Source of the DNA: Nocardia asteroides
GTDB taxonomy: Bacteria > Actinomycetota > Actinomycetes > Mycobacteriales > Mycobacteriaceae
Reading direction: 5' to 3'
NCBI RefSeq assembly: GCF_900637185.1
Contig: NZ_LR134352.1
Coordinates: forward strand, 6,190,001-6,254,000
DNA length: 64,000 bases
Shown: in pieces, positions 50,674 through 61,182 of the stretch
How the letters are laid out: the number at the start of each line of letters is the position of its first letter
Position numbering within the stretch: the first letter of the stretch is position 1
Made by a program: the position numbers and the translations under genes
The notes under the pieces: generated by a model
Told to the model about the DNA's origin: nothing
Databases searched by the model: none
The model's input: the letters and a program-made list of their open reading frames with translations, nothing else

Positions 50674-52362
50674 ATGCGCGTAATGGCTCAGCTCGCCATG
50701 GTCATGAACCTGGACAAGTGCATCGGCTGTCACACCTGCTCGGTGACCTGCAAGCAGGCGTGGACCAACCGCGGCGGCACCGAGTACGTCTGGTTCAACA
50801 ATGTGGAAACCCGTCCCGGACAGGGTTATCCGCGCCAGTACCAGGACCAGGAGAAGTGGAAGGGCGGCTGGACGCTGAACAAGCGTGGCAAGCTGTCGCT
50901 GAAGTCGGGCTCGCGGTTCAAGCGCCTGATGAACATCTTCGCCAACCCGGACCTGCCCACGGTCGAGGACTACTACGAACCGTGGAGCTACGACTACGAC
51001 AACCTGCTGGCCTCCCCGCCCACCGACACCACCCCGGTCGCGCGGCCGAAGTCGCTGATCACCGGTGAGGACACCAAGGTCACCTGGGGCGCCAACTGGG
51101 ACGACGACCTGGGCTCCGGTCCCGAAGCGGTCGGCAAGGACCCCTTGCTCGGCAAGCTCGAGGACAAGGTGAAACTGGAGTTCGAAGAGACCTTCATGTT
51201 CTACCTGCCGCGCATCTGCGAGCACTGCCTGAACCCCTCGTGCGCCGCGTCGTGCCCCTCGGGCGCGATCTACAAGCGCGAGGAGGACGGCATCGTCCTG
51301 GTCGACCAGGACAAGTGCCGAGGCTGGCGCCAGTGCATCACCGGCTGCCCGTACAAGAAGATCTACTTCAACCACAAGACGGGCAAAGCGGAGAAGTGCA
51401 CCTTCTGCTACCCGCGCGTGGAGGTCGGCATCCCGACCGTGTGCTCGGAGACCTGCGTCGGGCGGCTGCGCTACATCGGCGTGATGCTCTACGACGCCGA
51501 CGCGGTGCTCGAGGCGGCGTCGGTGACCGACGACAAGGACCTGTACCCCTCGCAGCTCGGCGTGTTCCTCAACCCGCACGACCCGCGAGTCATCGCCGAG
51601 GCCGAGAAGGCCGGCATCTCGCCGGAATGGATTCAGGCCGCGCAGGATTCGCCGGTCTACAAGCTGATCGTGGACTACCAGCTGGCGCTGCCGCTGCATC
51701 CGGAATACCGCACCATGCCGATGGTCTGGTACGTGCCGCCGCTGTCGCCGGTGGTGGACGTGCTCAGCGAGACCGGTCACGACGGTGAGGACGCGGGCAA
51801 CCTGTTCGGCGCCATCGACGCGCTGCGCATCCCGATCGAATACCTGGCGGAGCTGTTCACCGCCGGGGAGATCGGGCCGGTGCGCGCCTCGCTGCAACGC
51901 CTGGCGGGCATGCGCGCGTTCATGCGCTCGGTGAACCTCGGCGAGGAGCCCGAACCTGGTATCGCGCCCTCGATCGGGCTCGAGCCCGAGGAGATCGAGG
52001 CCATGTACCGGCTCCTGGCCATCGCCAAGTACGAGCACCGCTACGTGATCCCCTCGGGCGCCACTTCCCGTGCGCACGAACTGGATTCACTGGCCACGGG
52101 CTGCTCGCTCGACACCGACGGCGGGCCCGGCATGACCGCGTTCGACCAGGTGGTGGAGAAGTTCTCGCTGGCCGACACCAATCAGGCCGCGCCGGAGGAC
52201 AAGTCGGGCCGGATCAACCTGCTCAACTGGGACGGGCGCAGCACCAGCGGACTCGTGCCGACCGGAAACGGCAACGGCAACAACGGCAACGGCGCCGGGT
52301 CCGGTGGTGGCGGCAACGGCGCCGCCACCACCGATGCCACCGTCGGCGGAGTCGCGCCGTGA
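50674..52362 (+). CDS. narH: Respiratory nitrate reductase beta (iron-sulfur) subunit
   Basis: This 562-residue electron-transfer subunit between NarI and NarG has four cysteine clusters: CIGCHTCSVTC (C16-C26), CEHCLNPSCAASC, CRGWRQCITGC (Trp at the second position, typical of the 3Fe-4S site) and CTFCYPR...CSETC. The last ~45 residues are an unusual Gly/Asn/Ala-rich tail (GNGNGNNGNGAGSGGGG) beyond the normal NarH end. ATG 50674 lies just after the narG stop. It starts within the same transcript. Confidence 0.97.
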   Translation: MRVMAQLAMVMNLDKCIGCHTCSVTCKQAWTNRGGTEYVWFNNVETRPGQGYPRQYQDQEKWKGGWTLNKRGKLSLKSGSRFKRLMNIFANPDLPTVEDYYEPWSYDYDNLLASPPTDTTPVARPKSLITGEDTKVTWGANWDDDLGSGPEAVGKDPLLGKLEDKVKLEFEETFMFYLPRICEHCLNPSCAASCPSGAIYKREEDGIVLVDQDKCRGWRQCITGCPYKKIYFNHKTGKAEKCTFCYPRVEVGIPTVCSETCVGRLRYIGVMLYDADAVLEAASVTDDKDLYPSQLGVFLNPHDPRVIAEAEKAGISPEWIQAAQDSPVYKLIVDYQLALPLHPEYRTMPMVWYVPPLSPVVDVLSETGHDGEDAGNLFGAIDALRIPIEYLAELFTAGEIGPVRASLQRLAGMRAFMRSVNLGEEPEPGIAPSIGLEPEEIEAMYRLLAIAKYEHRYVIPSGATSRAHELDSLATGCSLDTDGGPGMTAFDQVVEKFSLADTNQAAPEDKSGRINLLNWDGRSTSGLVPTGNGNGNNGNGAGSGGGGNGAATTDATVGGVAP

Positions 52363-52387
52363 CCGCCCGCGCGCGAGGGGAGCAGCG

Positions 52388-53068
52388 ATGAGCCTGCTCT
52401 CCATCCGCAAGCGGCCACAGCCGGTGCTGGAGCTGTCCGAGCACGACCGCCGGGTCGTGTGGCGGCTGGCGGCCCTGCTGCTGGACTACCCCGGTGAGTC
52501 GACGCTGGCCATGGTCGATCAGCTGAGCGCCGCGGCGGCGCAGTTGCCCGAGACCGTGCGCGCGCACTTCGACGCGGTGCTCGCCTACCTGCGTGACACC
52601 GATTCGATCGAGGTCGCGCAGAGCTATGTCGAGACCTTCGACATGCGCCGCCGCGCCAGCCTGCACCTGACCTTCTACGCCTACGGCGACACCCGCAAGC
52701 GCGGGATGGCGCTGCTGCGGTTCAAGCACGCCTACCGGCAGGCGGGGGTGGAACTCGGCGACGAGGAACTGCCCGACCACCTGCCGGTGCTGCTGGAGTT
52801 CGCCGCCACCGTCGACCCGGTCGGCGGGGAGCGGCTGCTCGGTGAGCACGTGCCGGTACTGGAGCTGCTGCGACTGTCGCTGGGCGACAGCGACTCCCCC
52901 TACAGCGGTGTCCTGGCCGCGGTGCTCAGCACCCTGCCGCCGGTGACCACCGCCGACCGGCGCCGGATCGCCGAACTCGCCGCGCAGGGCCCGCCCGAGG
53001 AGGAAGTCGGGCTGGAACCCTTCGCCATGGACCCCGTCCTCTTCGACGCCACGGAAGGCCGCCGATGA
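52388..53068 (+). CDS. narJ: Nitrate reductase assembly chaperone (delta)
   Basis: This 226-residue TorD/NarJ-family chaperone has the motif SYVETFDMRRRASLHLTFYAYGDTRKRG, which is diagnostic. It binds NarG and times cofactor insertion before membrane docking. It is cytosolic and not part of the mature enzyme. ATG 52388 follows GAGGGGAG. Its stop overlaps the narI start (ATGA). Confidence 0.95.
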   Translation: MSLLSIRKRPQPVLELSEHDRRVVWRLAALLLDYPGESTLAMVDQLSAAAAQLPETVRAHFDAVLAYLRDTDSIEVAQSYVETFDMRRRASLHLTFYAYGDTRKRGMALLRFKHAYRQAGVELGDEELPDHLPVLLEFAATVDPVGGERLLGEHVPVLELLRLSLGDSDSPYSGVLAAVLSTLPPVTTADRRRIAELAAQGPPEEEVGLEPFAMDPVLFDATEGRR

Positions 53069-53820
53069 ACGCCACCATCCCGCTCCCCGAAGGCCTGTGG
53101 CTGATCCTGCCCTACATCGCCGCCACGTCCTTCGTGCTCGGCCATGTCTGGCGCTACCGCTTCGACCAGTTCGGGTGGACCACCCGGTCCTCGCAGATCT
53201 ACGAGTCCAAGCTGCTGCAGCTGGGTAGTCCGCTGTTCCACTTCGGCATGCTCGGGGTGTTCGGTGGGCACGTGATGGGGCTGCTGATTCCGGAGGCGTG
53301 GACCAGCGCGATCGGGATCTCCGAGCACGCCTATCACCTCGTCGCGGTGGGCGCGGGGTCCGTCGCGGGTCTGATGGTGGTGGCCGGTGTCGCGATCCTG
53401 TGCTACCGCCGGATCGTGGTGCCCGCCGTGCGCAAGGCCACCAGCCGCAACGACGTGCTGATGTACACGCTGCTCACGCTGGCGCTGGTGACCGGTCTGC
53501 TCAACACCTGGGGGTCCAACCTGCTGTGGGGCACCTACAACTACCGCGAGACCGTCTCGCCGTGGTTCCGCAGCCTGTTCACCATCAACCCGGAACCGGG
53601 CCTGATGGTCGGCGTGCCGTGGACCTTCCAGCTGCACGGCCTGGTGGTGCTCGCCCTGGTGGCGGCCTGGCCGTACACCCGGCTGGTGCACATGTTCAGC
53701 GCGCCGATCGGCTACCTCACCCGGCCCTACATCGTGTATCGCCGCAAGGAAGTCGACACCAAGGACAAGACCCGCTTCGCCAAGGCCTGGGACGCCCCGG
53801 TCACGCCCGACCGCTGGTAG
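53065..53820 (+). CDS. narI: Nitrate reductase cytochrome b subunit (gamma)
   Basis: This 251-residue membrane anchor with five helices oxidises menaquinol and carries two b hemes. His residues in GHVWRYR, FHFGMLGVFGGHVMG and the C-terminal QLHGLV...HMFSAP are the expected heme ligands. Last gene of narGHJI; a strong hairpin follows after 11 bp. No narK transporter or narX/L pair is adjacent. Confidence 0.96.
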   Translation: MNATIPLPEGLWLILPYIAATSFVLGHVWRYRFDQFGWTTRSSQIYESKLLQLGSPLFHFGMLGVFGGHVMGLLIPEAWTSAIGISEHAYHLVAVGAGSVAGLMVVAGVAILCYRRIVVPAVRKATSRNDVLMYTLLTLALVTGLLNTWGSNLLWGTYNYRETVSPWFRSLFTINPEPGLMVGVPWTFQLHGLVVLALVAAWPYTRLVHMFSAPIGYLTRPYIVYRRKEVDTKDKTRFAKAWDAPVTPDRW

Positions 53821-53831
53821 ATCGATCGCGA

Positions 53832-53863
53832 AGGCCCCGCCCGACCACAGTCGGGCGGGGCCT
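53832..53863. terminator. Terminator of narGHJI
   Basis: A perfect 14-bp GC-rich stem (AGGCCCCGCCCGAC with GTCGGGCGGGGCCT) with loop CACA begins 12 bp after the narI stop. No U-tract follows, as in many actinobacteria. Confidence 0.88.
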
Positions 53864-53937
53864 CGTCGTATCCGGAGGTCCGCTGAGTGGGCACCAAGCA
53901 TTGCCTCACCAGACTGTAACGTGTTTCACTTTTGTGC

Positions 53938-55110
53938 ATGAGCGATGTCCTCGCACCCGCCACTCTCGGTCCGCTGACCCTGCGGAACCGGGTGATCAAG
54001 GCGGCCACGTTCGAGGGGCGGACCCCCGACGCGCTGGTGACCGACGACCTGATCGAGTTCCACCGCGAGGTGGCCGCGGGCGGCGTCGGGATGACCACCG
54101 TCGCGTACTGCGCGGTGGCCCCGGGCGGCCGCACCGACCGGCACCAGATCTGGATGCGGGAGGAGGCCGTGCCCGGGCTGCGCAGGCTCACTGACGCCGT
54201 GCACGCCGAGGGCGCCGCCGTCAGCGCGCAGCTGGGGCACGCCGGGCCGGTGGCCAACGCCGCGTCCAACCGCGCGCCCGCGCTGGCGCCGAGCCGGATG
54301 TTCAACCCGCTCGGGATGCGCTTCACCAAGGTGCCCGACGCGCTCGGCATCGCCGAGGTCGTCGCCGCGCACGCCCGCGCCGCGCGGCTGGCCAGGGAAT
54401 CCGGCTTCGACGCGGTGGAGGTCCACCTCGGGCACAACTACCTGGCGAGCTCGTTCCTGAGCCCGATCCTCAACCGCCGCAAGGACGACTACGGCGGTCC
54501 GCTGGTCAACCGGGCCAGGGTGGCCAGGGAACTGCTGCGGGCCGTGCGCGACGCGGTCGGCGACACGATGGCGGTGACGGCCAAGCTCACCATGGAAGAC
54601 GGTGTGCGCGGCGGGTTCTCGATCGAGGAGTCGCTCCAGGTGGCGACCTGGCTGCAGGACGACGGCGGGGTCGACGCGATCGAGCTCACCGCGGGCAGCT
54701 CGCTGCTGAACCCGATGGCGATCTTCCGTGGCGACGCCCCGCGCAAGAACTTCGCCAAGACGCTGCCGATCCCCACGCGCTGGGGCTTCCAGCTGGTCGG
54801 CAAGCAGTTCCTGCGCGAATACCCGTACCGCCCGGCCTATCTCGCCGACAAGGCGCGCCGGTTCCGCGAGGAGCTGACCGTGCCGCTGATCCTGCTCGGC
54901 GGCATCACCGACCGGCCGACCGCCCAGCAGGCCATCGACGACGGCTTCGACTTCGTGGCCATGGGCCGGGCGCTGCTGCGCGAGCCCGACCTGGTCCGGC
55001 GCTGGGCCACCGACAGCGCGACCCGCTCGCTGTGCACCCACTGCAACGAGTGCATGCCGACCATCTACTCCACCACCCGCTGCGTGCTGCGCCCCGACGC
55101 CACGGTCTGA
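53938..55110 (+). CDS. NADH:flavin oxidoreductase, Old Yellow Enzyme family
   Basis: This 390-residue TIM-barrel flavoprotein has the OYE start (LAPATLGPLTLRNRVIKAATFEG), QLGHAG, a GFDAVEVHLGHNYLASSFLSPILNRR catalytic segment and LLGGITDRPTAQ...FVAMGRALL for FMN binding. The C-terminus has a cysteine cluster, CTHCNECMPTIYSTTRC, recalling the 4Fe-4S site of the 2,4-dienoyl-CoA reductase branch, but the protein lacks that branch's C-terminal NAD domain. It likely reduces an electrophilic alkene or unsaturated ketone. ATG 53938; upstream TTGCCT may be part of its promoter. Confidence 0.88.
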   Translation: MSDVLAPATLGPLTLRNRVIKAATFEGRTPDALVTDDLIEFHREVAAGGVGMTTVAYCAVAPGGRTDRHQIWMREEAVPGLRRLTDAVHAEGAAVSAQLGHAGPVANAASNRAPALAPSRMFNPLGMRFTKVPDALGIAEVVAAHARAARLARESGFDAVEVHLGHNYLASSFLSPILNRRKDDYGGPLVNRARVARELLRAVRDAVGDTMAVTAKLTMEDGVRGGFSIEESLQVATWLQDDGGVDAIELTAGSSLLNPMAIFRGDAPRKNFAKTLPIPTRWGFQLVGKQFLREYPYRPAYLADKARRFREELTVPLILLGGITDRPTAQQAIDDGFDFVAMGRALLREPDLVRRWATDSATRSLCTHCNECMPTIYSTTRCVLRPDATV

Positions 55111-55112
55111 GC

Positions 55113-55448
55113 TCAGCGCAGCAGCGCGCGGACCTCGTCGAACCAGGCCTGGGTCTGGACCAGGCCCTTCTCATTGTCCTTGCGGCCGCCGACGAAGCCG
55201 AACAGGTCGGCGGCGAACCGGCTCAGCACCGTCGCGTCGGTTTCCTCGAGCTCGGCGAGCACTTCGGTGTCGCCGAGCAGGTAGGCGACGACGGCGACCT
55301 GACCGGCGGGCCATGCGTCGCGGTGACCCGCCCAGCCGTCCGACCGGACCGCGCGGGCCCTGGCGAGTAGGTCGGCGCGCAAGGCGTCGCGATCCTCGTC
55401 GCTGGGCCGGCGCGGCTTGCCCCAGGTGATCCGCTTCGCATCCGACAT
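55113..55448 (-). CDS. Small cytosolic protein of unknown function
   Basis: This 111-residue helical protein begins MSDAKRITWGKPRRPSDEDRDALRADLLARARAVRSDGWAGHR. It has no known domain or membrane segment. It converges with the oxidoreductase gene, with stops 2 bp apart. The start is ATG 55448. Upstream (55449-55576) there is no other gene. The charged N-terminus and evenly spaced helices suggest a stable small fold. Confidence 0.7.
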   Translation of the reverse strand: MSDAKRITWGKPRRPSDEDRDALRADLLARARAVRSDGWAGHRDAWPAGQVAVVAYLLGDTEVLAELEETDATVLSRFAADLFGFVGGRKDNEKGLVQTQAWFDEVRALLR

Positions 55449-55576
55449 GTCGATCCTCTCGCTGACAGGCGCGTCCGGGCCGCACCGCGCGGTCTCCCCG
55501 TCGACTGTCGCAGATCGAGGTGGGCCGAGCGCCCACCGGCCCGCCGCCAGGGCGAGTCGGCGGGCGGTCGTCCCGG

Positions 55577-57316
55577 CTAGCCGGCGCGCAGGAAGCGGCC
55601 GGTGCGCTCGGCGCCGAGCACGGGATCCTTCGCGCCCGCGCCGAACACGTACCGGCCGCCCACGAACACCGCGGTGACGGTCGCGTCGTTGCGGTTGACC
55701 ATGCGCGGGAGATTGTCGAACTCCGGGATCGGGTCCTCGGCGTAGGCGTCGAGGGTGTCGTCCAGGTGCGCGGGGTCGATGACGACGGCGTCGGCGCGGT
55801 CACCGACGCGCAGGTGCCCGGCGTCGATGCCGTACCAGTCGGCGAGTTCGCCGGTGATCCGGTGCACCGCGTGTTCGATCGTCATGAACGGGGTGCCGGC
55901 GCGCTCGGCGTCGGCGACCCGGCGCAGCAGGCGCAGGCCGAAGTTGTAGAAGGCCATGTTGCGCAGGTGCGCCCCGGCGTCGGAGAACCCCAGCTGGACA
56001 CCGGGATCGGCGGCCAGGACGTTCAGCACCGACGGCCGGTGGTTGGAGATGGTGGTGCGCCAGCGCAGTTTCGAGCCGTGCTCGACGACCAGGTCGAGGA
56101 AGGCGTCGACCGGGTGCAGGTCACCGCGATCCAGGCCGACCTGGCCGAAGGTCTTGCCGATGACGGTGGGGTCGGGGCATTCGACGATGTCGGCGTCGAA
56201 GAAGTCGCGGTGCCACACGCGGGGACCGTACTTCTGGTCGTAGTCCTTGCGGAACCGGCGCCGGTACTGCTCGTCCTGCATGAGGTGGCGCTGCTCGTCG
56301 ATGTGGTTCGCCAGGTGCAGCGCGGCCGCGCCGGAACCGAACTCCTCGAAGATCGGCAGGTCGATGCCGTCGGAGTACACCTCGAACGGGACCGGCAGGT
56401 GCTGCCAGCGGAAGTTGCCCTTCAGCGCGTTGACCGCGCGGGCCAGCAGCGGGAAGACCTTGGCCACACCGGGAATGGCCTTGATGTCGGCGGCGGAGAG
56501 CAGGCTCACCTTCAGCGGCGCCCGCCACAGGCCGATGCTGCTCGCCGCCATCGCGAGCATGGTGTCGGCCCGGTTCACGTCGGGCCCGCCCTGCAACGCG
56601 CGACCGCGCACGCGCAGGATGGTGTTGAGCGCCCGGCGTTCGGCCCTGGTCGAATAGGTCGACGGGAGCGTACGCGAGCGGCACAGCTCGCCGTCGAGCT
56701 TGTCGAACAGCAGCCGCTGCGAGGACATCCCGACGAAGCCGGCGTCGAGCGCCTCGATGAGCTTGGCGGCCATGGCGGCGATCTCGGTCTCCGAGGGCCG
56801 CACGTCCTTGCGGGTCGCGCGGTCCAGGCCCATCACCGCCGACCTGATGTCGGAGTGGCCGATGAAGCTCGCGACATTGGGGCCCAGCGGCAGCGCGTCG
56901 AGCGCGGCGGCGTAGTCGGCCGCGCTGTGCCAGGTCTTGGTCTCCTCGATCGCGCGGACCACGTGCGCGCGCGGGATCGCCTCGACGCGGCCGAACAGGT
57001 CGCCGGCGATCTCGCCGTCGACGTGCACGGTCGACAGCGAGCAGGAACCGAGCAGCACGGTCGTGACGCCATGGCGCACCGACTCCGACAGCGACGGATC
57101 CAGCAGCACCTCCACGTCGTAGTGGGTGTGGATGTCGACCATGCCGGGCACGACCCATTGGCCGGTGGCGTCGACGACCCGGGCGCAGCCGGTCTCGTCG
57201 AGCGGGGTCGCCGAGATCTCGGCGACCCTGCCGTCCTTGATGCCGAGGTGGCGGATCGCCGACGGCGCTCCGGTGCCGTCGAACCAGCGGCCGCCCTTGA
57301 TGATGCTGTCGAACAT
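55577..57316 (-). CDS. Amidohydrolase, N-acyl-D-amino-acid deacylase-like
   Basis: This 579-residue TIM-barrel amidohydrolase has first-metal motif VDIHTHYDV, GSCSLSTV, IGHSDIR, and C-terminal RPSVLNVLAADPGVQLGFSDAGAHLRNM, which carries the catalytic Asp and metal His pattern of D-aminoacylase-type enzymes. It probably hydrolyses an amide or ring in the compound handled by this operon; the substrate is unknown. ATG 57316 follows GGGAGC. Last gene of the FMO operon, 10 bp after the ligase stop. Confidence 0.86.
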   Translation of the reverse strand: MFDSIIKGGRWFDGTGAPSAIRHLGIKDGRVAEISATPLDETGCARVVDATGQWVVPGMVDIHTHYDVEVLLDPSLSESVRHGVTTVLLGSCSLSTVHVDGEIAGDLFGRVEAIPRAHVVRAIEETKTWHSAADYAAALDALPLGPNVASFIGHSDIRSAVMGLDRATRKDVRPSETEIAAMAAKLIEALDAGFVGMSSQRLLFDKLDGELCRSRTLPSTYSTRAERRALNTILRVRGRALQGGPDVNRADTMLAMAASSIGLWRAPLKVSLLSAADIKAIPGVAKVFPLLARAVNALKGNFRWQHLPVPFEVYSDGIDLPIFEEFGSGAAALHLANHIDEQRHLMQDEQYRRRFRKDYDQKYGPRVWHRDFFDADIVECPDPTVIGKTFGQVGLDRGDLHPVDAFLDLVVEHGSKLRWRTTISNHRPSVLNVLAADPGVQLGFSDAGAHLRNMAFYNFGLRLLRRVADAERAGTPFMTIEHAVHRITGELADWYGIDAGHLRVGDRADAVVIDPAHLDDTLDAYAEDPIPEFDNLPRMVNRNDATVTAVFVGGRYVFGAGAKDPVLGAERTGRFLRAG

Positions 57317-57326
57317 GTCCGGCTCC

Positions 57327-58979
57327 CTACAGCGCGAGATCGCGACGAGTGACCTTGCCGGTGGCGTTGCGCGGCAAGGCGTCCGAGGTGATCCGCCAGC
57401 GGGCGGGCACCTTGAAATAGGCGAGCCGCTCGGCGACGAAGGCTCGCAGCTCCTCCGGGTCCACCGCGCCCGGCTCGGCGACCACCACGGCCGCCACCTC
57501 CTGGCCGAGGTCGGGGTGTGCGACGCCGAACACCGCGCACTCGGCGACGGCGGGGTGCTCGGCGAGCACGTTCTCGATCTCGATGGGGTACACGTTCTCG
57601 CCGCCGCGCAGGATCAGGTCGGTGCGCCGGCCGGACACGGTCAGCCTGCCGTCGACCACCGTGCCGAAATCACCGGAGCGCAGCCAGCGTTCGCCGTCGA
57701 TCGCCTTGGCGGTGGCCGCCTCGTCGTTCCAGTAGCCGAGCATGACGTACGGGCTGCGGATGCAGATCTCACCCTCCTCCCCGTCGGGCACGGCATTGCC
57801 GTCGGCGTCGCGGATCTCCAGTGCCACCCCGAAGATCGCCCGGCCGACCGAGGCGTCGTCGGCGGCCAGATCCAGCGGGGTGGCGACCGTGGCCGCGGTG
57901 CCGCTCTCGGTGAGGCCGTAGCTGGTGGTGAGCGCGAACTGCAGCGACGGGATCTTCGCGCGCAGACTGGCCAGCAGCGCGGGCGAGGACGGCGCCGAGT
58001 TGAGCGAGAGCGCGGCCAGCGACGACAGATCATGCTGTGCCACATCGTGATCCAGCAAGCGCGAGGCCATGGTCGGCACCGCGGCCCAGTTGGTCACCCG
58101 CTCGCGCTCGACCAGGCTCAGCACCCGGCCCACCTCGAACGCGCCGTGCGGGAACACCGCGGCGGCACCGGTCACCAGGCGCGGGATGACGAGGTTGTGC
58201 AGGCTGGCGATGTGGAACAGCGGCGCGGTGACCAGGTACCGGCGGTCGCTGGGCCCGTCGCCCGGTGGCTGCCCGGTGAAGGCGGCCAGCATGGCGTCGG
58301 TGAAGCGGTGATAGTCGCTGATCGCCACCATGTTCCGCTGCGAGTGCACCACGCCCTTGGGCTTGCCGCTGGTGCCGCTGGTGTAGAGGATCACCGCCGG
58401 GTCGTCCTCGTCGACCGGAGTGGCGGGCAGCTCGCCGCCGCCGAACTCGGCGATCAGGGCGGGCAGGTCGGTCTCCATGGTGAGCACGGGGATCTCGGTG
58501 CCGGTCGCGGCCAGCAGCGCGGCCCGTTTCGCGTCGGCGATCACGACCGCGGGGGTGGCGTGGTCGAGGCCGTAGGCGATCTCACGCGGCGCCCACCAGG
58601 CGTTGTAGCCGACCGGGATCGCGCCCAGGCACTGGGCCGCCCAGAAGGTGATCACCCAGTCCGGGCCGTTGGCGGCCAGGATGCCGACCCGGTCGCCCTT
58701 GCCGACGCCGTACCGGGTGGCCAGGGCGGTGGCCAGCGCACCGGCCGCCGCGGCGTGCTCGGTGAACGACAGGCGCCGGTCCTCGGTGACCAGGTAGTCG
58801 CGCTCGCCCCAGCGCAGCGAGTGCTCGAGCAGGTCACGCAGGCTGCGGCGGCGCCGCGCGAGCACCGGAATCGGCACGCCGAGAACGGGTTCGACGGTCA
58901 GCTCGAACGGGGCGCCCGGCGCGGTGAGGCCCGCGGCGACCTTGGCCACGAATTCCTGCGGGTCTACGACTTCGGTCAT
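57327..58979 (-). CDS. Acyl-CoA synthetase / AMP-dependent ligase
   Basis: This ~550-residue ANL-superfamily ligase has A3 motif [18 protein letters not shown]5 [25 protein letters not shown] with [15 protein letters not shown], and C-terminal [13 protein letters not shown] with the catalytic lysine. It should activate a carboxylic acid to its CoA thioester. Two starts are possible: ATG 58994, overlapping the ADH stop, and ATG 58979 with GGAGAA at a good distance; the latter is used. It plays the part of FadD13 in mymA-type operons. Confidence 0.92.
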   Translation of the reverse strand: MTEVVDPQEFVAKVAAGLTAPGAPFELTVEPVLGVPIPVLARRRRSLRDLLEHSLRWGERDYLVTEDRRLSFTEHAAAAGALATALATRYGVGKGDRVGILAANGPDWVITFWAAQCLGAIPVGYNAWWAPREIAYGLDHATPAVVIADAKRAALLAATGTEIPVLTMETDLPALIAEFGGGELPATPVDEDDPAVILYTSGTSGKPKGVVHSQRNMVAISDYHRFTDAMLAAFTGQPPGDGPSDRRYLVTAPLFHIASLHNLVIPRLVTGAAAVFPHGAFEVGRVLSLVERERVTNWAAVPTMASRLLDHDVAQHDLSSLAALSLNSAPSSPALLASLRAKIPSLQFALTTSYGLTESGTAATVATPLDLAADDASVGRAIFGVALEIRDADGNAVPDGEEGEICIRSPYVMLGYWNDEAATAKAIDGERWLRSGDFGTVVDGRLTVSGRRTDLILRGGENVYPIEIENVLAEHPAVAECAVFGVAHPDLGQEVAAVVVAEPGAVDPEELRAFVAERLAYFKVPARWRITSDALPRNATGKVTRRDLAL

Positions 58980-58993
58980 GTTCTGGTTCTCCA

Positions 58994-60040
58994 TCAGGGG
59001 ATGAGGACGGCGCGGCCGCGGATCGCGCCCGCGTCGAGCCGGTCGAAGGCGGTACGGGCGTCGGCCAGGTCGAAACGCTCGATCTCGGCGCTGACCTTGC
59101 CCGCGGCGGCCAGCGCGATCACGTCGACGAGATCGGCGCGGGTGCCGCCGTAGGACTTGCGCACCGTGGCGCCCCACGGCAGGCCGGGACCGCCCGCCGG
59201 GCCGGAGTCGATGCCGGGCACGCCGCCGGCCAGCCCGACCATCCGGTACGCGCCGTTGGGCGCGACGGTCTCCACGGCCAGCTTCGCGGTGGCGTCCGCG
59301 CCGACGAAGTCGAAGACCGCTTCGGCGCCGCGGCCGCCGGTGAGGTCGAGGATGGCGGCCGCCGTGTCGGCGCCCGCGATCAGCGCGACATCGGCGCCGC
59401 AGGCGGTGGCCAGGGCCAGCTTGCCCGGGTCGACGTCGACCGCGATCACCCTGGTCTCGGTGAGCGCCTTCAGCAGCTGCACCGCCACATGGCCCAGGCC
59501 ACCGATCCCGATGGCGACGGCGGTGGCGCCGGGCCACAGCTGATCCATGGCGCCGCGGATCGCGTGCATGGGCGTGAGCGCCGCGTCGGCCAGCGGGGCC
59601 GCCTGGGCGAAGTCCATCTCGCCGATCGGCACGAACGAACGCACCGGGATCCGCACGTATTCGGCCATGCCGCCGTCGGGACCGAGGCCGGGGCACGGCG
59701 GCATCGCGGTGCGCCCCGCCGCCAGGCAGACGTTCTCGTTGCCGTGCAGGCACTCCCGGCATTCGCCGCACGACCAGCACAGATACACCAGGCCGCGCTC
59801 GCCCACCCGGCGGCCCGCCACCCGCGCGCCCACCGCCTCGATGGTGCCCGCGATCTCGTGGCCGAGGGTGAGCGGCTTGTCGCCCAGCGGATACGGCAGG
59901 CTCAGCACGAACGAATCCGAATGGCAGATGCCCGCCGCCCCGACCCGCAGCAGCAGGTCGTCGGGGCCCAGCTCGGGGACGGGCACCGTGCGCAGTTCCA
60001 GGGTGCCCGGGGCGGTCAGCTGCATCGCGCGCATGGTCAT
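58994..60040 (-). CDS. Zinc-dependent alcohol dehydrogenase (MDR family)
   Basis: This 348-residue medium-chain dehydrogenase has catalytic zinc ligands in GICHSDSF and LTLGHEIAG, and a structural zinc site [18 protein letters not shown]. The NAD(P) fold reads [17 protein letters not shown]. It would oxidise an alcohol released by the esterase of the operon. ATG 60040 overlaps the upstream stop (ATGA). Confidence 0.94.
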   Translation of the reverse strand: MTMRAMQLTAPGTLELRTVPVPELGPDDLLLRVGAAGICHSDSFVLSLPYPLGDKPLTLGHEIAGTIEAVGARVAGRRVGERGLVYLCWSCGECRECLHGNENVCLAAGRTAMPPCPGLGPDGGMAEYVRIPVRSFVPIGEMDFAQAAPLADAALTPMHAIRGAMDQLWPGATAVAIGIGGLGHVAVQLLKALTETRVIAVDVDPGKLALATACGADVALIAGADTAAAILDLTGGRGAEAVFDFVGADATAKLAVETVAPNGAYRMVGLAGGVPGIDSGPAGGPGLPWGATVRKSYGGTRADLVDVIALAAAGKVSAEIERFDLADARTAFDRLDAGAIRGRAVLIP

Positions 60041-61182
60041 CGCAGGGCCCCCACCGCGTCGAAGGTGGCCTTCAGGTACCGGTCGCAGCGATCGGAGCCG
60101 ATCAGGCCGGTGGCCATCCGGTTCATGGTGTAGGCGAAGGTGACCCGGCGATCCAGATCGTTGACCACCATCGACCCGCCGTAGCCCGCCCACCAGCAGA
60201 CCCGGCCGTCGGGGATGTGCGGGAAGGTCTGCGGGCGGGGCAGGCCGTAGCCGATGCCGAAGCGCAGCGGGGTGAGCAGGGCCAGGTCGACGCCGTCGGC
60301 CTGTTCGCGGAAGATCTGGTCGATGGTGGCGGGCCCGAGGAACCGCCTGCCTCCGAGCTCGCCGCCGTTGGCGATCAGCGACTGCACCCGGGCCACCGAG
60401 CGCGCGTTGCCGTGGCCGTTGGTGCCGCCGATCTCGGCCGACCGCCACTGCGGCGTCGCGGTCTCGGACACCTCCAGCCACGGGCTGGTGAGCGTCTTGA
60501 TGAGGACACTGTCCTGATCGAGGGTGGACAGGTCGAACTCGGGCAGTTCCGGCGGGATCAGGGTGGCGATCCGGTCGGCGTGCTCGGGGCCGGTGCCGAT
60601 GTGGAAATCGGCGCCGAGCGGGCCCGCCAGTTCCTCGGCGAAGAAGCGGCCGAGCGAGCGGCCGGTGATGCGGCGCACCAGCTCCCCGATCAGGTGGCCG
60701 TAGTTGATGGCGTGGTAGCCCGAGGCGGTGCCCGGTTCCCACCAGGGCGCCTGGGTGGCCAGCCGGGCGGCGGCGGCCTCGGTGTCGTAGATGTCGGGCA
60801 GCTCGATCGGCTTCTCCCAGCCGGAGACGCCCGAGGTGTGCGAGAGCAGGTGCCGGACCTGGATGGACTCCTTGCCGTTGGCCGCGAACTCCGGCCAGTA
60901 GGCGGCCACCCGCGCGTCGAGGTCGAGTTCGCCCCGGTCCACGAGCAGCAGCGCGCACAGCGCGGTCATCGTCTTGGTCACCGAGAACACGTTGACCAGG
61001 GTGTCGGCGGCCCACGGCGTGGTCTTGCCCGCGTCGGCGTAGCCGCCCCACAGGTCGAGCACCGGATCACCGTCGACGGTGACGCACAGCGCCGCGCCGA
61101 GTTCGGCGCCGCTGTCGAGCTGCTCGTCGAAAGCCGCGCGGACCGCGGCGAATTCGTCGCGACAGAAACCGGCGGCGCTCAT
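60037..61182 (-). CDS. Serine hydrolase of the beta-lactamase/esterase (family VIII) type
   Basis: This 381-residue protein has the SxxK motif SVTK (S67, K70), a tyrosine motif [13 protein letters not shown] and [11 protein letters not shown], which fit class C beta-lactamase-like esterases (EstB type). It has no signal peptide, so it works in the cytosol and is more likely an esterase than a beta-lactamase. An ester made by the adjacent Baeyer-Villiger-type monooxygenase is the logical substrate. ATG 61182 overlaps the upstream stop (ATGA). Confidence 0.88.
   Translation of the reverse strand: MSAAGFCRDEFAAVRAAFDEQLDSGAELGAALCVTVDGDPVLDLWGGYADAGKTTPWAADTLVNVFSVTKTMTALCALLLVDRGELDLDARVAAYWPEFAANGKESIQVRHLLSHTSGVSGWEKPIELPDIYDTEAAAARLATQAPWWEPGTASGYHAINYGHLIGELVRRITGRSLGRFFAEELAGPLGADFHIGTGPEHADRIATLIPPELPEFDLSTLDQDSVLIKTLTSPWLEVSETATPQWRSAEIGGTNGHGNARSVARVQSLIANGGELGGRRFLGPATIDQIFREQADGVDLALLTPLRFGIGYGLPRPQTFPHIPDGRVCWWAGYGGSMVVNDLDRRVTFAYTMNRMATGLIGSDRCDRYLKATFDAVGALR

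Noticed and set aside
60037..61182. Beta-lactamase conferring antibiotic resistance
   Set aside because: It has no signal peptide, an EstB-like motif arrangement, and a catabolic operon context. A cytosolic esterase is the better reading.
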